60,047 nt of DNA from Pseudomonadota bacterium (GCA_021847345.1 JAJZTW010000019.1:1-60047); one strand, 5' to 3'. Numbered from the stretch's first letter, positions 40,344-52,718 are shown. Made by a program: numbers and translations. The notes: a model not told the origin generated them from the sequence alone.

Positions 40344-43300
40344 GCCTGCCCCTCCACCGCCGAGGGCGCCCCGCGGCGCGCCCGCAGGCGCGCGGCCAGC
40401 GCGTCGAAGCCGAGGTAGATCACCGGCGTGGTGTAGAGGGTCAACACCTGCGACAGCAGCAGGCCGCCGATCAGCGAGATGCCCAGCGGCTGGCGCAGCT
40501 CGGCGCCCATGCCCCCGCCGACCACCAGGGGCACCGCACCGAACAGCGCGGCGAAGGTGGTCATGAGAATCGGTCGCAGGCGCAGGCGCGCAGCCTGCAG
40601 CATCGCCTGCTCGGCCGGCATGCCCTGGTTGCGCTGGGCGTCCAGCGCGAAGTCGACCATCAGGATGGCGTTCTTCTGCACGATGCCGATGAGCAGCACG
40701 ATGCCGATGATCGCGATCACGCTCAGGTCGTGCCCGCTGGCCATCAGCGCCAGCAGCGCGCCGATGCCGGCCGACGGCAGGGTCGACAGGATGGTCACCG
40801 GATGCACGTAGCTTTCGTACAGCACGCCCAGCACGATGTACATGGTGGCCACCGCCGCAAGCAGCAGCCAAAGTTCGTTGGCCAGCGCCGCCTGGAAGGC
40901 GCTGGCCGCGCCCTGGAAGCTCAGGCTCACCGAGGCCGGCAGGCCGGCCTGCGCGGCCGCCTGGCGGATCGCGCTGACCGCAGCGCCCAGCGACACCGAC
41001 GGCGCCACGTCGAAGGACACCAGCGTGGCCGGGAACTGGCCCAGGTGGTCCTGCGCCAGCGGCGTCGTGCGCTGCTCGACGCTGGCCACGGTGCGCAGCG
41101 GCACCTGCTGGCCGGTGGCGGTGCTCACGTAGACCTGGTCGAACGCGGCGAGCCCGGCGCCCGGCGGCACGCGCACGTCGAGCACGACGCGGTACTGCGC
41201 CGACTGCGTGAAGATGGTGGAAATCAGGCGCTGGCCGAAGGCGTCGTACAGCGCGGCGTCGATGGCGCTCATGGTCACGCCCAGGCGCGCGGCGCTGGCG
41301 CGGTCGACCCGGACATAGGCCTGCAGCCCGGCATCCTGGAAGTCGTCGCTGACTCCGGCGAGTTGCGGCAGCGCGCGCAGGCGCGGCAACAGCGCGTGCA
41401 GCGCCGAGCCCAGCGCTGCGCGGCTGGTGGCCGAAAGGCTGAACTGGTAGGTGTAGCGGCTGCGCAGGTCGTCGATGCTCAGGTCCTGCACCGGCTGCAG
41501 GAACAACTCGATTCCCGGCACCTTGGCCGCCAGGCGCTGCAGGCGCTGCATGACCGGGCCCACGCGCTCGCCGCGCTGTGCCAGCGGCACCAGGCTGATC
41601 AGCAGGCGCGAACTGTTCATCGTGGTGTTGACGCCGTCGATGCCGGCGATCGCCGACACGCTGGCCACCGCCGGGTCGCGCAGCAGCGCCAGCACGAGCG
41701 CGCGCTGGCGCTGCTGCATGGCGGAAAAGGACACGTCCTGCGGAGCCAGCGTGGTGCCCTGGATCAGGCCGGTGTCCTGGGTCGGGAAAAAGCCCTTGGG
41801 AACCACCGCGTACAAAGCCGCGGTGAACAGCACCAGCGCCAGCGTGCCCAGCAGCACGGCGCGCCGGTGCCCGAGCACCCAGGCCAGGCTTCGCGCATAG
41901 CCGGCCGCCAGGCGCTCGAACACCTGGCCCGAGGCATGCCACAGGCGCCCGTGGCTTTGCTCGGGCACGCGGCGCAGCAGGCGCGCGCACAACATGGGCG
42001 TGAAGCTCAGCGACACCGCGGCCGAGATCACGATGGCCACCGCCAGCGTGATGGCGAACTCGCGGAACAGGCGTCCGACGACGTCGCCCATGAACAGCAG
42101 CGGAATCAGCACCGCGATCAGCGAGAAGGTCAGCGAGATGATGGTGAAGCCGATCTGCCCCGCCCCTTTGAGCGCCGCCCGCAGCGGCGGCTCGCCGGCC
42201 TCGATGTAGCGCGCCACGTTCTCGATCATCACGATGGCGTCGTCGACCACGAAGCCCGTCGCCACGGTCAGGGCCATCAGGGTCAGGGTGTTGACCGAGA
42301 AACCCAGCAGGTACATGGCGCCGAAGGTGCCGATCAGCGCCAGCGGCACCGCGGTGGCGGGGATGAAGGTGGCGCGCAGGTCGCGCAGGAAGGCGAAGAT
42401 CACCAGCACCACCAGCAGCACCGACAGCAGCAGCTCGAAACTGACGTCGGAAATGGCGGCGCGAATGGTCACGGTGCGGTCGGACAGCACCTGCAACGAG
42501 GCCGCCGCCGGCAGTTGGCGGCGCAGTTCGGGCAACAGCGCGTGGATCTGGTCCACCACCTGGATCACGTTGGCTCCGGGCTGGCGCTGCACGTTGATGA
42601 CAATGCCCGGGCGCCCGTCGACCAGCGCCGCCTGCCACGCGTTTTCGGCGCCGGTGTCGATGCTGGCGACGTCGCCCAGGCGCACCGCGGCGCCACGGCT
42701 GTAGCCGATGATCAGGTCGCGATAGGCCTGGGGCGAGCGCAGCTGGTCGTCGGCGTCGATGGTGAAGGCCTGCTGGGTGCCGTCGATGCTGCCCTTCGGC
42801 GTGTGCACGTTGGCCGCGCCGATGGCCGTGCGCACGGCGTCGAGCCCGATGCCCAGCGCGGCCAGCGCTCGCGCATCCACGCGCACGCGCACCGCCGGCT
42901 TGTTGCCGCCCGACAGCGTGACCAGCCCGACCCCCGGGACCTGCGAGAGCTTTTGCGAAAGCCGCGTGTCGGCCAGGTCGTACAGGGTGGTCAGCGGCAG
43001 CGAGCGCGACGTCAGCCCGAGCGTGATCACCGGCGCGTCGGCCGGGTTGACCTTCGCGTACACGGGAGGCTGCGGCAGGTCGGCGGGCAGCATCGAGCCG
43101 GCCGCGTTGATCGCCGCCTGCACCTCCTGCTCGGCGATGTCCAGGCGCAGCGACAGGTCGAAGCGCAGCGTGATCACCGAAGCGCCCCCGGAGCTCACCG
43201 ACCACATCTGCGCCAGCCCCGGCATCTGCCCGAACTGGCGCTCCAGAGGCGCCGTGACCGACGACGACATGACGTCGGGGCTGGCGCCCGGATACAGCGT

Positions 43301-43501
43301 GGTGACCTGGATGGTCGGGTAGTCGACCTCCGGCAGCGGAGCCTGGGGCAGCAGGCGCAGGCCGATCAGCCCGGCCACCAGCACCGCCACCATGAGCAGC
43401 GACGTGGCGATCGGGCGCAGGATGAACAGGCGCGACGGACTCGGCCGTTCCAGGCCGTCGGCCGGCGCCGGCGGCTGCTCGTGCGGGGACTCGACAGCCA
43501 T
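40340..43501 (-). CDS. mdtB: RND multidrug efflux inner-membrane subunit, MdtB type
   Basis: 1053 residues. After a short cytoplasmic lead comes [22 protein letters not shown]. Key blocks: [39 protein letters not shown] (proton-relay Asp pair), [17 protein letters not shown] and [21 protein letters not shown]. Paralogous to the following gene. Its ATG is one base after the mdtA stop and its stop overlaps the mdtC start, so the three are tightly coupled. Confidence 0.93.
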   Translation of the reverse strand: MAVESPHEQPPAPADGLERPSPSRLFILRPIATSLLMVAVLVAGLIGLRLLPQAPLPEVDYPTIQVTTLYPGASPDVMSSSVTAPLERQFGQMPGLAQMWSVSSGGASVITLRFDLSLRLDIAEQEVQAAINAAGSMLPADLPQPPVYAKVNPADAPVITLGLTSRSLPLTTLYDLADTRLSQKLSQVPGVGLVTLSGGNKPAVRVRVDARALAALGIGLDAVRTAIGAANVHTPKGSIDGTQQAFTIDADDQLRSPQAYRDLIIGYSRGAAVRLGDVASIDTGAENAWQAALVDGRPGIVINVQRQPGANVIQVVDQIHALLPELRRQLPAAASLQVLSDRTVTIRAAISDVSFELLLSVLLVVLVIFAFLRDLRATFIPATAVPLALIGTFGAMYLLGFSVNTLTLMALTVATGFVVDDAIVMIENVARYIEAGEPPLRAALKGAGQIGFTIISLTFSLIAVLIPLLFMGDVVGRLFREFAITLAVAIVISAAVSLSFTPMLCARLLRRVPEQSHGRLWHASGQVFERLAAGYARSLAWVLGHRRAVLLGTLALVLFTAALYAVVPKGFFPTQDTGLIQGTTLAPQDVSFSAMQQRQRALVLALLRDPAVASVSAIAGIDGVNTTMNSSRLLISLVPLAQRGERVGPVMQRLQRLAAKVPGIELFLQPVQDLSIDDLRSRYTYQFSLSATSRAALGSALHALLPRLRALPQLAGVSDDFQDAGLQAYVRVDRASAARLGVTMSAIDAALYDAFGQRLISTIFTQSAQYRVVLDVRVPPGAGLAAFDQVYVSTATGQQVPLRTVASVEQRTTPLAQDHLGQFPATLVSFDVAPSVSLGAAVSAIRQAAAQAGLPASVSLSFQGAASAFQAALANELWLLLAAVATMYIVLGVLYESYVHPVTILSTLPSAGIGALLALMASGHDLSVIAIIGIVLLIGIVQKNAILMVDFALDAQRNQGMPAEQAMLQAARLRLRPILMTTFAALFGAVPLVVGGGMGAELRQPLGISLIGGLLLSQVLTLYTTPVIYLGFDALAARLRARRGAPSAVEGQA

Positions 43502-43502
43502 G

Positions 43503-44825
43503 TCAGCGTGCGCGCGAGGTCGCGCGCGCCGATGCGCGCGCGGCCGGACGCGAGGCCGGCGCGGCCGCCCCGGAAGCCGGCTGCGCCGGCACCACGCGCA
43601 CGCTGGCCCCGTCGCGCAGGTGGTCGAGCCCGGCGGTGACCACGCGCTCGCCCGGCCGCAGCCCCGACACCACCTGCGTCATGCCCTGCCAGGCCACGCC
43701 CGCGCGCACATGGCGCAGCTGCACCTTGTCGCCGGCGCCGATGACGTAGACATAGTCGCCCCCGGCCCCCACGGCCAGCGCGGTGCTGGGCACCATCACG
43801 GCGTGGGCAATTCGTTGCTCCAGCACGCGCACGTTGACGAACTGGTTCGGGTACAGGGTCAGCCCGGCATTGTCGAAGCGGGCGCGCAGCGCCAGCGTGC
43901 CGGTGCTGGTCGAGATCTGGTTGTCCGCCGCCAGCAACGTGCCCTGCGCCAGCATGCGCGAATCGGAGGCATCCCACGCCTGCACCAGCGCGTGCTGCCC
44001 CGCGCCCAGTTGCTGGAGCAGTTGCGCGACCTGGGCCTGCGGCAGCGCGAAGGTCACCTCGATCGGCTGCACCTGGGCGATGGTGACGATCGGCGTGGGC
44101 CCGGCCGAGCCACTGCCCTGCGCGGATCCGGTCGAGGTACTGGACGACACTCCGACGGCGCCCGAGGTGCCGACCATGTTGCCGGGGTCGACCTGGCGCA
44201 GCCCGGCGATTCCCGAAACCGGTGCGGTGATGCGGGTCCATTGCAACTGCAGGCGAGCGTTGTCCAGCGCGGCGGTGTTGGCGTCGAGCTGGGCCTGCAG
44301 CTGCGCCACGGTGGCGCGCTGGTCCGACACCTGCTGCGCCGACACCGAATCCTGCGCCAGCAGGGTCTCGTACCGCGCCAGGTCACGGCGCGCCCCGGCG
44401 AGTTGCGCGGCGGTCTGCTCGCGCTGCGCCGTGGCCTGCTCGACGGCGATGCGGAACGGACGCGGGTCGATGGTCGCCAGCAGCTGCCCGGCGCGCACCT
44501 TCTGGCCCTGGTGGAAGTCCACGCTGAGCAGCAGCCCGGAAACACGCGGCATCACGCTGGCCAGCGTGTGGGGCGTCACGGTGCCGAGCGCGGTGAGCCA
44601 CACCGGCACGGTCTGCTCACGCGCGACGGCCGCGGTCACCGCAGCCTGCGCCGAAGCAGCGAAGCCGCGGCGCCCCATGCCGGGCCCGCCGGCGGCGCCG
44701 TGACGTGCGCTGTACCACCAGACTCCGCCGCCGGCCGCCAGCAGCGCGAGCAGCACGACCAGCCAGGGCCAGCGCCGGCGCGCCGCGGGAACTACGGAAG
44801 CGGACTCGGGGGTCGGATCGGGCAT
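43503..44825 (-). CDS. mdtA: RND efflux periplasmic adaptor, MdtA type
   Basis: 440 residues. An N-terminal membrane anchor ([20 protein letters not shown]) is followed by [45 protein letters not shown] (split about 110-155), the barrel-lipoyl region. A coiled-coil hairpin ([23 protein letters not shown]) and the membrane-proximal domain follow, ending in a Pro/Ala/Arg-rich tail. It links the inner-membrane pump to the outer-membrane channel. ATG 44825 gives [11 protein letters not shown]; the frame extends to 44951 without support. A 22-bp palindrome lies 90-111 bases upstream. Confidence 0.93.
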   Translation of the reverse strand: MPDPTPESASVVPAARRRWPWLVVLLALLAAGGGVWWYSARHGAAGGPGMGRRGFAASAQAAVTAAVAREQTVPVWLTALGTVTPHTLASVMPRVSGLLLSVDFHQGQKVRAGQLLATIDPRPFRIAVEQATAQREQTAAQLAGARRDLARYETLLAQDSVSAQQVSDQRATVAQLQAQLDANTAALDNARLQLQWTRITAPVSGIAGLRQVDPGNMVGTSGAVGVSSSTSTGSAQGSGSAGPTPIVTIAQVQPIEVTFALPQAQVAQLLQQLGAGQHALVQAWDASDSRMLAQGTLLAADNQISTSTGTLALRARFDNAGLTLYPNQFVNVRVLEQRIAHAVMVPSTALAVGAGGDYVYVIGAGDKVQLRHVRAGVAWQGMTQVVSGLRPGERVVTAGLDHLRDGASVRVVPAQPASGAAAPASRPAARASARATSRAR

Positions 44826-44914
44826 CTTCGGGCAGGGCACGCAAGGGTTGCAGGTTCCCGGCTGGCGCAGCCGGGCGCGGGCATCGGGGACGACGGAGGC
44901 CGCCGCATGGCTGC

Positions 44915-44936
44915 CGCTGCCGCGGCCGCGGCAGCG
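44915..44936. promoter_or_regulatory. Perfect 22-bp GC palindrome upstream of mdtA
   Basis: Arms CGCTGCCGCGG and CCGCGGCAGCG are exact reverse complements with no spacer. It lies 90-111 bases before the mdtA start in the 186-base gap after the cob adenosyltransferase gene. It could be a regulator site or the 3' hairpin of read-through RNA; high GC makes chance palindromes commoner. Confidence 0.3.
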
Positions 44937-45011
44937 GGCGTGCAGCGCCACGCCAGCCGCCGATCATGCATGCGGCTTGTGTACGCAGCATGCAGGGCAC
45001 ATGACGAAATG

Positions 45012-45644
45012 TTACGGATCGGTGGGCTGCGCGAGTTGCGCGTCGGGGCCGGCGCCATGCTTTGCGCCGCGCTCGTGCTCCCGCTCGTGGTCCCAGAAGG
45101 TCTCGTTGCCGGCACCGTTGAGCTCGCGCGCCAGCACGAACAGCAGGTCCGACAGGCGGTTGAGGTAGCGCAGCGCGAGCGCGGGGCCGGCGGCCTCCGC
45201 GCTGCCCCCGGCTGCGGCGCCGGCTTCGGCCAGGCGCACCACGGCGCGCTCGGCGCGCCGGGCCACCGTGCGGCAGACATGGGCCTGGCTGGCCGCACGA
45301 GTGCCTCCCGGCAGGATGAACTCGCGCAGCGGCGGCAGGCCGGCATTGATGCGGGCGATGGCGTCATCGAGCCGGGCCAGCGCCGACTCGGCGAGCACGC
45401 TCATGCCCGGCACGGCCAGTTCGCCGCCGAGGTCGAACAGGTCGTGCTGCACGCGCACCAGCAGTTCCCGCGCGGGCTGCGGCAGGCTTTCGCACAGCAG
45501 CAGCCCGAGATGGGCGTTGAGTTCGTCCACGTCACCCAGCGCCTCGATGCGCGGAGCGGCCTTCGAGCAGCGCGAGCCGTCACCCAGCCCGGTGGTTCCG
45601 GCGTCGCCGGTGCGTGTGGTGATGGCGCTGAGTCGGTTTCCCAT
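45012..45644 (-). CDS. PduO-type corrinoid (cob(I)alamin) adenosyltransferase
   Basis: 210 residues. GNRLSAITTRTGDAGTTGLGDGSR is the ATP-binding N-terminus of PduO-type enzymes; LGDVDELNAHLGLL, VQHDLFDLGGEL, FILPGGTRAASQAHVCRTVARRAER and YLNRLSDLLFVLAR are the remaining signatures. It transfers adenosyl from ATP to cob(I)alamin, giving coenzyme B12. ATG 45644 is chosen over an open extension to 45710. No B12-dependent enzyme or transport gene lies beside it. Confidence 0.95.
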   Translation of the reverse strand: MGNRLSAITTRTGDAGTTGLGDGSRCSKAAPRIEALGDVDELNAHLGLLLCESLPQPARELLVRVQHDLFDLGGELAVPGMSVLAESALARLDDAIARINAGLPPLREFILPGGTRAASQAHVCRTVARRAERAVVRLAEAGAAAGGSAEAAGPALALRYLNRLSDLLFVLARELNGAGNETFWDHEREHERGAKHGAGPDAQLAQPTDP

Positions 45645-45785
45645 GCGTGGCCTCTCCAGGAATCGGCGGGCCGGCCAGCGCCGCCCCGGACTACGCGGAT
45701 TGTGGCGCAAATGCCGGACCGGCGCAGCCCGGCCCCGCCAAAGTCCCGACCACCGCTCACGAGGAAACGCAGGGCCGCCCCAAGT

Positions 45786-45837
45786 TTCCTCGACCCCCTC
45801 GGGGGGCGGGCTGGGCGCAGCCCGGCCCTGGGGGCAC
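45786..45837. repeat. REP-like GC-rich palindromic element after paaZ
   Basis: CCCCC/GGGGG arms with a TCG loop (45794-45806) are followed by a GGGCTG/CAGCCC stem (45808-45823) and GGGGGC immediately before the paaZ stop (minus strand). On that strand the stop is followed by GTGCCCCC, as at the GGDEF-EAL gene. The CCCCC-TCG-GGGGG block is near-identical to the palindrome in the 84-bp repeats at the right end of the window. Confidence 0.5.
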
Positions 45838-47904
45838 TCAGCTTGCCTGCCCGGGTGCTTCGCGCTTGGCGACCAGGGTCAGGATGTCGTAGCTGGCCAC
45901 CAGTTCGCCTTCCTGGTTGCGCACCTCGACGTCCCATGCCACCACGCCCTGGCCACGGCCCTGCGCGTCGGTCTTGCGGCGGTCGATCTTGCGCTTGCAG
46001 GTCAGCCGCGCCTGGATAGTGTCGCCGATCCGAACGGGCTTGACGAAGCGCAGGTTGTCCATGCCGTAGTTGGCCAGCACCGGGCCCGGAGCCGGCGACA
46101 CGAACAGCCCGGCGGCCGCCGACAACACGAAATAACCATGGGCGATACGCTGGCCGAACGCCGACTCGCGTGCCGCGATGTCGTCGAAATGCATGTAGAA
46201 ATAATCTCCGGACAGGCATCCGAAATTGACGATGTCGGCCTCGGTCACCGTGCGCCGGTGGCTGAGCAGGGATTCCCCGATGCGCAGTTCCTCGAAATGG
46301 CGCCTGAAGGGATGCACCTCGCCCTCGATGCGCCGGCCCCCGCGCACGTACTCGCCGACCACCGCTCCGAGCATGGTCGGCGAGCCCTGCACCGCGGCAC
46401 GCTGCAGGTAGTGGGCCACCGCGCGCATGCCGCCGAGCTCCTCGCCGCCTCCGGCTCGCCCCGGGCCGCCATGCTTGAGCGCAGGCAGCGGCGAGCCGTG
46501 TCCGGTGGACTCCTTCGCCGCCTGCTCGTCGAGCACCAGGATGCGCCCGTGGTGCACGGCGGCGCGGCGCACTGCGCGCGCCGCCAGCAGCGGGTCGCGC
46601 GTGGCCAGCGTGGCCACCAGGCTGCCCTGCCCGCGCGCGGCCAGTTCCAGCGCGTCGTCCAGATCGTCGTAGGGCATCAGGGTGCTGACCGGGCCGAACA
46701 CCTCCACGTCGTGCACCGCAGCGACCTCCGCCGGTCGCGGGCAGGCCAGCAGCGTGGGCGCGAAGAACGCGCCCTGCTCGGCACCCACGCCCGCCCATGC
46801 AGGCTGTGTGCTGCCGTCGAACACGGTGTCGCAGCACGCGCGCAGGCGCTGCAGCGCCTCTCCCACGTCGCGTTGCTGATCCTTGCTTGCCAGCGGGCCC
46901 ATCTGCACCTCGGGCAGCCGGGGGTCGCCGATGCGCAGGGCCGCCAGCTTGGCGGCGAGGCTGGCGCCGAGCGCGTCCAGATGCCGGCGCGGCACCAGGA
47001 TGCGCCGGATCGCGGTGCATTTCTGCCCGGCCTTGACCCGCATCTCGCGCACCACCTCGCGCACGAACAGTTCGAACTCGGGGTCGGAGGCCTGCACGTC
47101 GGGAGCCAGGATCGCGCTGTTGAGCGAATCGGCCTCGGCGTTGAAGGGAACTCCGCGCTCCAGCAGCTTGGGGTTGGCGCGCAGCCTGGCCGCGGTGGCG
47201 GCCGAGCCGGTGAAGGTCACCGCGTCCTGCCCGCCCAGGCGGTCGAGCAGGTCGCCGGTGGAGCCGATGACCAGTTGCAGGCACCCCTCGGGCAGCAGCC
47301 CCGACTCCAGCATCAGGCGCACCAGCGCCCAGGTCAGGTAGCCGGTGGACGTGGCGGGCTTGGCGATGCAGGGCATGCCGGCGAGAAAGCTCGGCGCGAA
47401 TTTCTCCAGCAGGCCCCAGACCGGAAAGTTGAAGGCGTCGATGTGCACCGCGACGCCTTCGCGCGGCACCAGGATGTGGCTGCCGACGAACTGCCCCTGC
47501 TTGCCCAGCGTGACCACCGGGCCCTCGTGCACCACGTTGCCGGCGGGAAGCTCCTGCGAGCCCATGCTGGCGTACGAGAACAGCGTGCCGATGCCGCCTT
47601 CGATGTCGATCCAGCCGTCGTTGCGCGTGGCGCCGGTGTACAGCGACCACTCGTACAGCGTCTCCTTGTGCTCGGCCAGGTACCTGGCCAGGGCCTTCAG
47701 GCGCGCCGCGCGCTGCTGGAAGTCGAGTTCGAGCAGCGCGCGCACGCCGGTGCCGCGGCCGTATTGCAGCGCGGCCTCGAAATCGCCCAGCCCGGCGTGG
47801 GTATGCGCGACCACGGCGCCGCTGGCCGCATCGTGCAGCGCCTGGCCAGGCTCGCTGCCGAACCACTGGCCGGCGAGATAGCTTTGCAGAATGGGAGGAT
47901 GCAT
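45838..47904 (-). CDS. paaZ: PaaZ: oxepin-CoA hydrolase / 3-oxo-5,6-dehydrosuberyl-CoA semialdehyde dehydrogenase
   Basis: 688 residues. The N-terminal aldehyde dehydrogenase has the active Glu257 (FNAEADSLN) and Cys296 (GQKCTAI). The C-terminal MaoC-like hydratase (from about 550) has SGDYFYMHFDD, with catalytic Asp/His, and GIAHGYFVLS-like IAHGYFVLSAAAGLF. Together they open the oxepin-CoA ring and oxidise the resulting aldehyde in aerobic phenylacetate catabolism. Length equals E. coli PaaZ (681). Located 15 bases after paaJ as the last gene of the minus-strand paa operon. Confidence 0.96.
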   Translation of the reverse strand: MHPPILQSYLAGQWFGSEPGQALHDAASGAVVAHTHAGLGDFEAALQYGRGTGVRALLELDFQQRAARLKALARYLAEHKETLYEWSLYTGATRNDGWIDIEGGIGTLFSYASMGSQELPAGNVVHEGPVVTLGKQGQFVGSHILVPREGVAVHIDAFNFPVWGLLEKFAPSFLAGMPCIAKPATSTGYLTWALVRLMLESGLLPEGCLQLVIGSTGDLLDRLGGQDAVTFTGSAATAARLRANPKLLERGVPFNAEADSLNSAILAPDVQASDPEFELFVREVVREMRVKAGQKCTAIRRILVPRRHLDALGASLAAKLAALRIGDPRLPEVQMGPLASKDQQRDVGEALQRLRACCDTVFDGSTQPAWAGVGAEQGAFFAPTLLACPRPAEVAAVHDVEVFGPVSTLMPYDDLDDALELAARGQGSLVATLATRDPLLAARAVRRAAVHHGRILVLDEQAAKESTGHGSPLPALKHGGPGRAGGGEELGGMRAVAHYLQRAAVQGSPTMLGAVVGEYVRGGRRIEGEVHPFRRHFEELRIGESLLSHRRTVTEADIVNFGCLSGDYFYMHFDDIAARESAFGQRIAHGYFVLSAAAGLFVSPAPGPVLANYGMDNLRFVKPVRIGDTIQARLTCKRKIDRRKTDAQGRGQGVVAWDVEVRNQEGELVASYDILTLVAKREAPGQAS

Positions 47905-47919
47905 GTCCGGGCTCCTGGT

Positions 47920-49130
<1,211 letters not shown>

Positions 49131-49134
<4 letters not shown>

Positions 49135-49796
49135 GATGTTTTCCTCGTCGAAAGGGGTTCTTCGGATACGTCGTGCGGTCCGCCGCCGGGACCCGGCGGC
49201 GGCAGGTTCATGTCGATCATGCCGTGCAGGAACAGGTCGGCCACCATCGGTGCCAGCTGCTCGTAGTCGAGCCCGCGCCCGGCCTTGAACCAGGTGAACA
49301 GCCAGTTGATCATTCCGAACAGCAGCATGGCCAGCGCCTTGTCGACCTGGCGCTCGCGCAACTGCGGGCGCAACGCGTGCATGGCCTGCGCGAAACGCGT
49401 GACCACCTCGCGCTCGACCTGAAGAATGCGCTGGCGGTCCTCGTCGGCCAGGAAGCGCACGTCCTCGGTGAGCACGCGATGCGCGTCCTGCGCGCTGGCG
49501 TACTCGCGCACGAAGTGCTCGATCAGCGCCGGCAGCAGGCGCTGCGGGTCGTCGCAGCCGGCCTGCACGCGAACCACCACGTCGAGCAGCTGGCGCACGT
49601 GGGTCTCGGCGATGTGCGCGGCCAGCGCGTACTTGTCGCGAAAGTAGTGGTACAGCGCGGCCTTCGACAGGCCGCAGGCCTCGGCGACCTGGTTCATCGA
49701 CGTCGCCATGAAGCCTTGCTGGGCGAACAGGCGCGCCGCCTGCGCCAGGATCAGCGCGCGCTGCTCGTCGTACTGCGGGGCTCGTCCACGTGCCAT
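49131..49796 (-). CDS. paaR: TetR-family repressor of phenylacetate genes, PaaR type
   Basis: 221 residues. The N-terminal helix-turn-helix reads [40 protein letters not shown], standard TetR (cited in part). The ligand domain includes [27 protein letters not shown], typical of PaaR regulators that release DNA on binding phenylacetyl-CoA. A TetR-type palindrome at 52695-52718 between paaG and paaY is the likely operator. Placed within the operon between paaK and paaJ, so autoregulated by context. Confidence 0.88.
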
Positions 49797-49800
49797 GAAG

Positions 49801-51126
49801 TCAGGCCGTGCGCGGACGGTGGTCGAACACGCGGCGCGCCTTGCCGGTCAGCGTGCGCTCGAGGGAATCGGGAGGCAGCACGACCACGCGCGTGCTCAAG
49901 CCCACCAGGGTCTTGATGCGATGCGCCACCCATTGCGCCACCTGCTCGCGCTGCGCCTCCGTGGCCTGTGCATGCTCGGGCTGCACCTCGCAGTGGATCT
50001 CCACGCGGTCGAGGTGACCGTCGCGGCTGAGGTGGATCTGGTACTGGCCCGACAGCATCTCGTGCTGCAGCACGATCTCCTCGACCTGGGTCGGGAACAT
50101 GTTGACCCCGCGCACGATCAGCATGTCGTCGCTGCGACCGACGATCTTGCCCATGCGGCGGAAGGCACGTGCCGTCGGCGGCAGCAAGCGCGTGAGGTCG
50201 CGCGTGCGGTAGCGGATGATCGGCAGGCCCTCCTTGGTCAGGCTGGTGAACACCAACTCGCCCTCGCTGCCCTCGGGCAAGGGCTGTCCGCTGACGGGGT
50301 CGATGATCTCGGGGTAGAAATGGTCCTCCCAGATCACCGGGCCGTCCTGCGTCTCCACGCATTCGCTGGCCACTCCCGGGCCCATGACCTCGCTGAGCCC
50401 GTAGATGTCGGCGGCCTTGATGCCGGCCTTGTGCTCGATCTCGGCGCGCATGGCCTCGGTCCACGGCTCGGCGCCGAAAATGCCCACGCGCAGCGAGCAT
50501 TCGCGGGCGTCGAGCCCCTGGCGCGCGAACTCCTCGACGATCACCTGCATGTAGCTCGGCGTGACCATGATGATGTCCGGGCGGAAATCGCGGATCAGCT
50601 GCACCTGCTTCTCGGTCTGGCCGCCCGACATCGGCACCACGGTGCAGCCCAGGCGCTCGGCCCCGTAATGCGCTCCGAGCCCACCGGTGAACAGCCCGTA
50701 GCCGTAGGCCACGTGCACGATGTCCCCCGGCTTGCCGCCCGCCGCGCGAATGGAACGCGCCACCAGCTCGGCCCAGGTATCGATGTCGCGCCGCGTGTAG
50801 CCGACCACCGTGGGCTTTCCGGTGGTGCCGGACGAGGCATGCACGCGAACGATCTGCTCGCGGGGCACGGCGAACATGCCGAAGGGGTAGTTGTCGCGCA
50901 GGTCGGACTTGGTCGTGAACGGAAAGCGCGCCAGATCGTCGAGGCTGCGCAGGTCGTCCGGGTGCACGCCGCGCGCGTCGAAGGCCCGACGATAGTGCGG
51001 CACGTTGTCGTAGGCATGCCGCAGGGTCTGGCGCAGGCGCTGCAACTGCAGCGCGCCGATCTCGTCGCGGCTCGCCGTCTCGATCGCATCGAGCACCGCG
51101 CCGGCGGCGCTTCGGGCCTGGTTCAT
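49801..51126 (-). CDS. paaK: Phenylacetate-CoA ligase
   Basis: 441 residues of the ANL superfamily. The AMP-binding P-loop [15 protein letters not shown] is at about 96-110; [35 protein letters not shown] and [11 protein letters not shown] follow, with the C-terminal Lys region in [15 protein letters not shown]. It converts phenylacetate, ATP and CoA to phenylacetyl-CoA, the first pathway step. Located 4 bases upstream of paaR and 36 downstream of paaI. Confidence 0.97.
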   Translation of the reverse strand: MNQARSAAGAVLDAIETASRDEIGALQLQRLRQTLRHAYDNVPHYRRAFDARGVHPDDLRSLDDLARFPFTTKSDLRDNYPFGMFAVPREQIVRVHASSGTTGKPTVVGYTRRDIDTWAELVARSIRAAGGKPGDIVHVAYGYGLFTGGLGAHYGAERLGCTVVPMSGGQTEKQVQLIRDFRPDIIMVTPSYMQVIVEEFARQGLDARECSLRVGIFGAEPWTEAMRAEIEHKAGIKAADIYGLSEVMGPGVASECVETQDGPVIWEDHFYPEIIDPVSGQPLPEGSEGELVFTSLTKEGLPIIRYRTRDLTRLLPPTARAFRRMGKIVGRSDDMLIVRGVNMFPTQVEEIVLQHEMLSGQYQIHLSRDGHLDRVEIHCEVQPEHAQATEAQREQVAQWVAHRIKTLVGLSTRVVVLPPDSLERTLTGKARRVFDHRPRTA

Positions 51127-51162
51127 GGCTGTGTCTCCTCGTTGTGGGTTCGGGGTGCCGGG

Positions 51163-51657
51163 TCAGGCTCGCGCTGCGGGCTGGCCGGCGCCGTCGGCGT
51201 CTTGCTCGGCGAACACCTGGCGCGACTTCAGGCGGTGCGAGCGCCCGCGCATCAGCGCGACCGTGTGGCCATGCTGGTTGCGCACCAGCACGTCGTACAC
51301 CCCGGTGCGTGCCTGCTGCGTGCGTTGCTCGCAATGCGCGCTGAGCAGGTCTCCCTCGTGCGCGGGGGCGACGAAGTCCACGCTCACGCCGGCCGCCACC
51401 GTGACGTGGTTGGCGGAATTGCAGGCGTATGCGAAGGCCGTGTCGGCCAGCGTGGTGATCAGCCCGCCGTGGCAGATGCCGAAGCCGTTGAGCATGTCGC
51501 GGCGCACCTGCATGCGCGCCAGCGCACGCCCCGGGCCCACCTCGGCGATCTCGATGCCCAGCGCGCGCGTGGCATGGTCGTCGGCCAGCATGACCTCGCG
51601 CACGCGTTCGGCGACTTGCTGCGCTTGCGCATCGGCAGGGGATGGGGACGAGGACAA
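51163..51657 (-). CDS. paaI: Hydroxyphenylacetyl-CoA thioesterase PaaI
   Basis: 164 residues of the hotdog fold. [21 protein letters not shown] holds the catalytic Asp and the HGG turn; [15 protein letters not shown] is the beta-sheet hallmark. It removes CoA from dead-end aromatic CoA thioesters, preventing CoA trapping. The TTG at 51657 follows GGAG at seven bases, better than any ATG; an alternative ATG 22 residues later would truncate the N-terminal helix. The minus-strand gap to paaG is 91 bases. Confidence 0.92.
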   Translation of the reverse strand: MSSSPSPADAQAQQVAERVREVMLADDHATRALGIEIAEVGPGRALARMQVRRDMLNGFGICHGGLITTLADTAFAYACNSANHVTVAAGVSVDFVAPAHEGDLLSAHCEQRTQQARTGVYDVLVRNQHGHTVALMRGRSHRLKSRQVFAEQDADGAGQPAARA

Positions 51658-51748
51658 GGGTGTTCTCCGGCAGGTGGCGCGCCGGTGCGCGCCGGTGGGT
51701 GGACAAGCGCGACGACGCACCGGGCCGCGGGGCCGGCGCGTATCCCGC

Positions 51749-52549
51749 TCAACGATCGGTGAAGCGCGGCGCGCGCTTTTGCGTGAAGGCCGTCACGCCC
51801 TCGGCGAAGTCGGCGGCGAATCCGAGTTCGCGCTGCGCCGCCGCCTCGGCGTCCAGCGCCTGCTCCAGGCTCGCGGTGGCGCCGGCGTCGAGCAGTTCGC
51901 GGGTGCGCGCCAGCGCGCGCGACGGTTGCGCCGCCAGGCGGCGCGCCAGCGCCGCCACCTCGCTGTCGAAGCCTTCGTCGTCGACGCATTTCCAGATCAG
52001 GCCGAACTGCTCGGCCTGTGCCGCCGACAGCTTGTCGCCGAGCAGGCACATGCCGAGCGAACGAGCGCGCCCGACCAGGCGGGGAAGCACCCATGTGCTG
52101 CCGCTGTCGGGCACCAGCGCGATCGCCGCGAAGGCCTGCAGGAACGAGGCCTGGCGCCGTGCGAGCACGACATCGCACATCAGCGCCAGCGCCGCGCCTG
52201 CACCCGCCGCCACCCCACCCACCGCGGCCAGCGTGGGCACCGGCATGGAGCGCAGGCGCAACACCAGCGGCCTGTAGCGCTCGGACACCACGGCACCCAG
52301 GTCCTTCGGCCCGCCTTCGGGGGAAACCGCCCGATCGCGCAGATCCTGGCCGGCGCAGAACGCGCGCCCCGACGCGGCCAGCACCACGCAGCGCACCTGC
52401 GGGTCGGCCGCCGCCGCCTCGAGCGCCAGCAGCAGCGCCCCGCAGGTCTGCGCATCGAGCGCGTTCAGGGCCTCGGGGCGATTCAGGCGCAGCGTGAGCA
52501 CGGCGCCATCGCGCTCGCTGAGCAACACGGGAACGGCACTGGCAGTCAT
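51749..52549 (-). CDS. paaG: 2-(1,2-epoxy-1,2-dihydrophenyl)acetyl-CoA isomerase PaaG
   Basis: 266 residues of the crotonase family. [10 protein letters not shown] and [20 protein letters not shown] form the oxyanion hole; the catalytic Asp lies in [16 protein letters not shown]. It rearranges ring-1,2-epoxyphenylacetyl-CoA to oxepin-CoA. First gene of the minus-strand paa operon, with the PaaR operator 146-169 bases upstream of its ATG. Confidence 0.93.
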   Translation of the reverse strand: MTASAVPVLLSERDGAVLTLRLNRPEALNALDAQTCGALLLALEAAAADPQVRCVVLAASGRAFCAGQDLRDRAVSPEGGPKDLGAVVSERYRPLVLRLRSMPVPTLAAVGGVAAGAGAALALMCDVVLARRQASFLQAFAAIALVPDSGSTWVLPRLVGRARSLGMCLLGDKLSAAQAEQFGLIWKCVDDEGFDSEVAALARRLAAQPSRALARTRELLDAGATASLEQALDAEAAAQRELGFAADFAEGVTAFTQKRAPRFTDR

Positions 52550-52694
52550 GGGGCGGACTCGAATGGATGGGGCAGACTCGACGGGACGATGCAAGGCAGG
52601 CCGCGGCGTGCGACGCGACGCCTCCAGCCGGAACACGCAACGGGCCCGGCGGCCCTCGCATGCGCCGCTGCCGGGCGCGGACCCCGCAGCGCAA

Positions 52695-52718
52695 TATTGA
52701 CCAACCGGTCGGTCAATA
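52695..52718. promoter_or_regulatory. PaaR-type operator between paaG and paaY
   Basis: A 24-base near-perfect palindrome: TATTGACC on the left, GGTCAATA on the right, with ACCGGT at the centre and one mismatched pair. The form (two GACC/GGTC half-sites around CCGG) is typical of TetR regulators and of PaaR sites in betaproteobacteria. It lies between divergent paaG and paaY. Confidence 0.85.

Noticed and set aside
37248..43205. A continuous 1985-codon minus-strand frame across both RND genes
   Set aside because: Its C-terminal 1031 codons are mdtC; the rest is an out-of-frame shadow of mdtB caused by high GC. The GTG at 40343 behind GGAGG, overlapping the mdtB stop, is the real start.
43503..44951. 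A longer mdtA start at 44951
   Set aside because: The added 42 residues run through the upstream palindrome and lack membrane-anchor or family similarity; ATG 44825 precedes the anchor normally.
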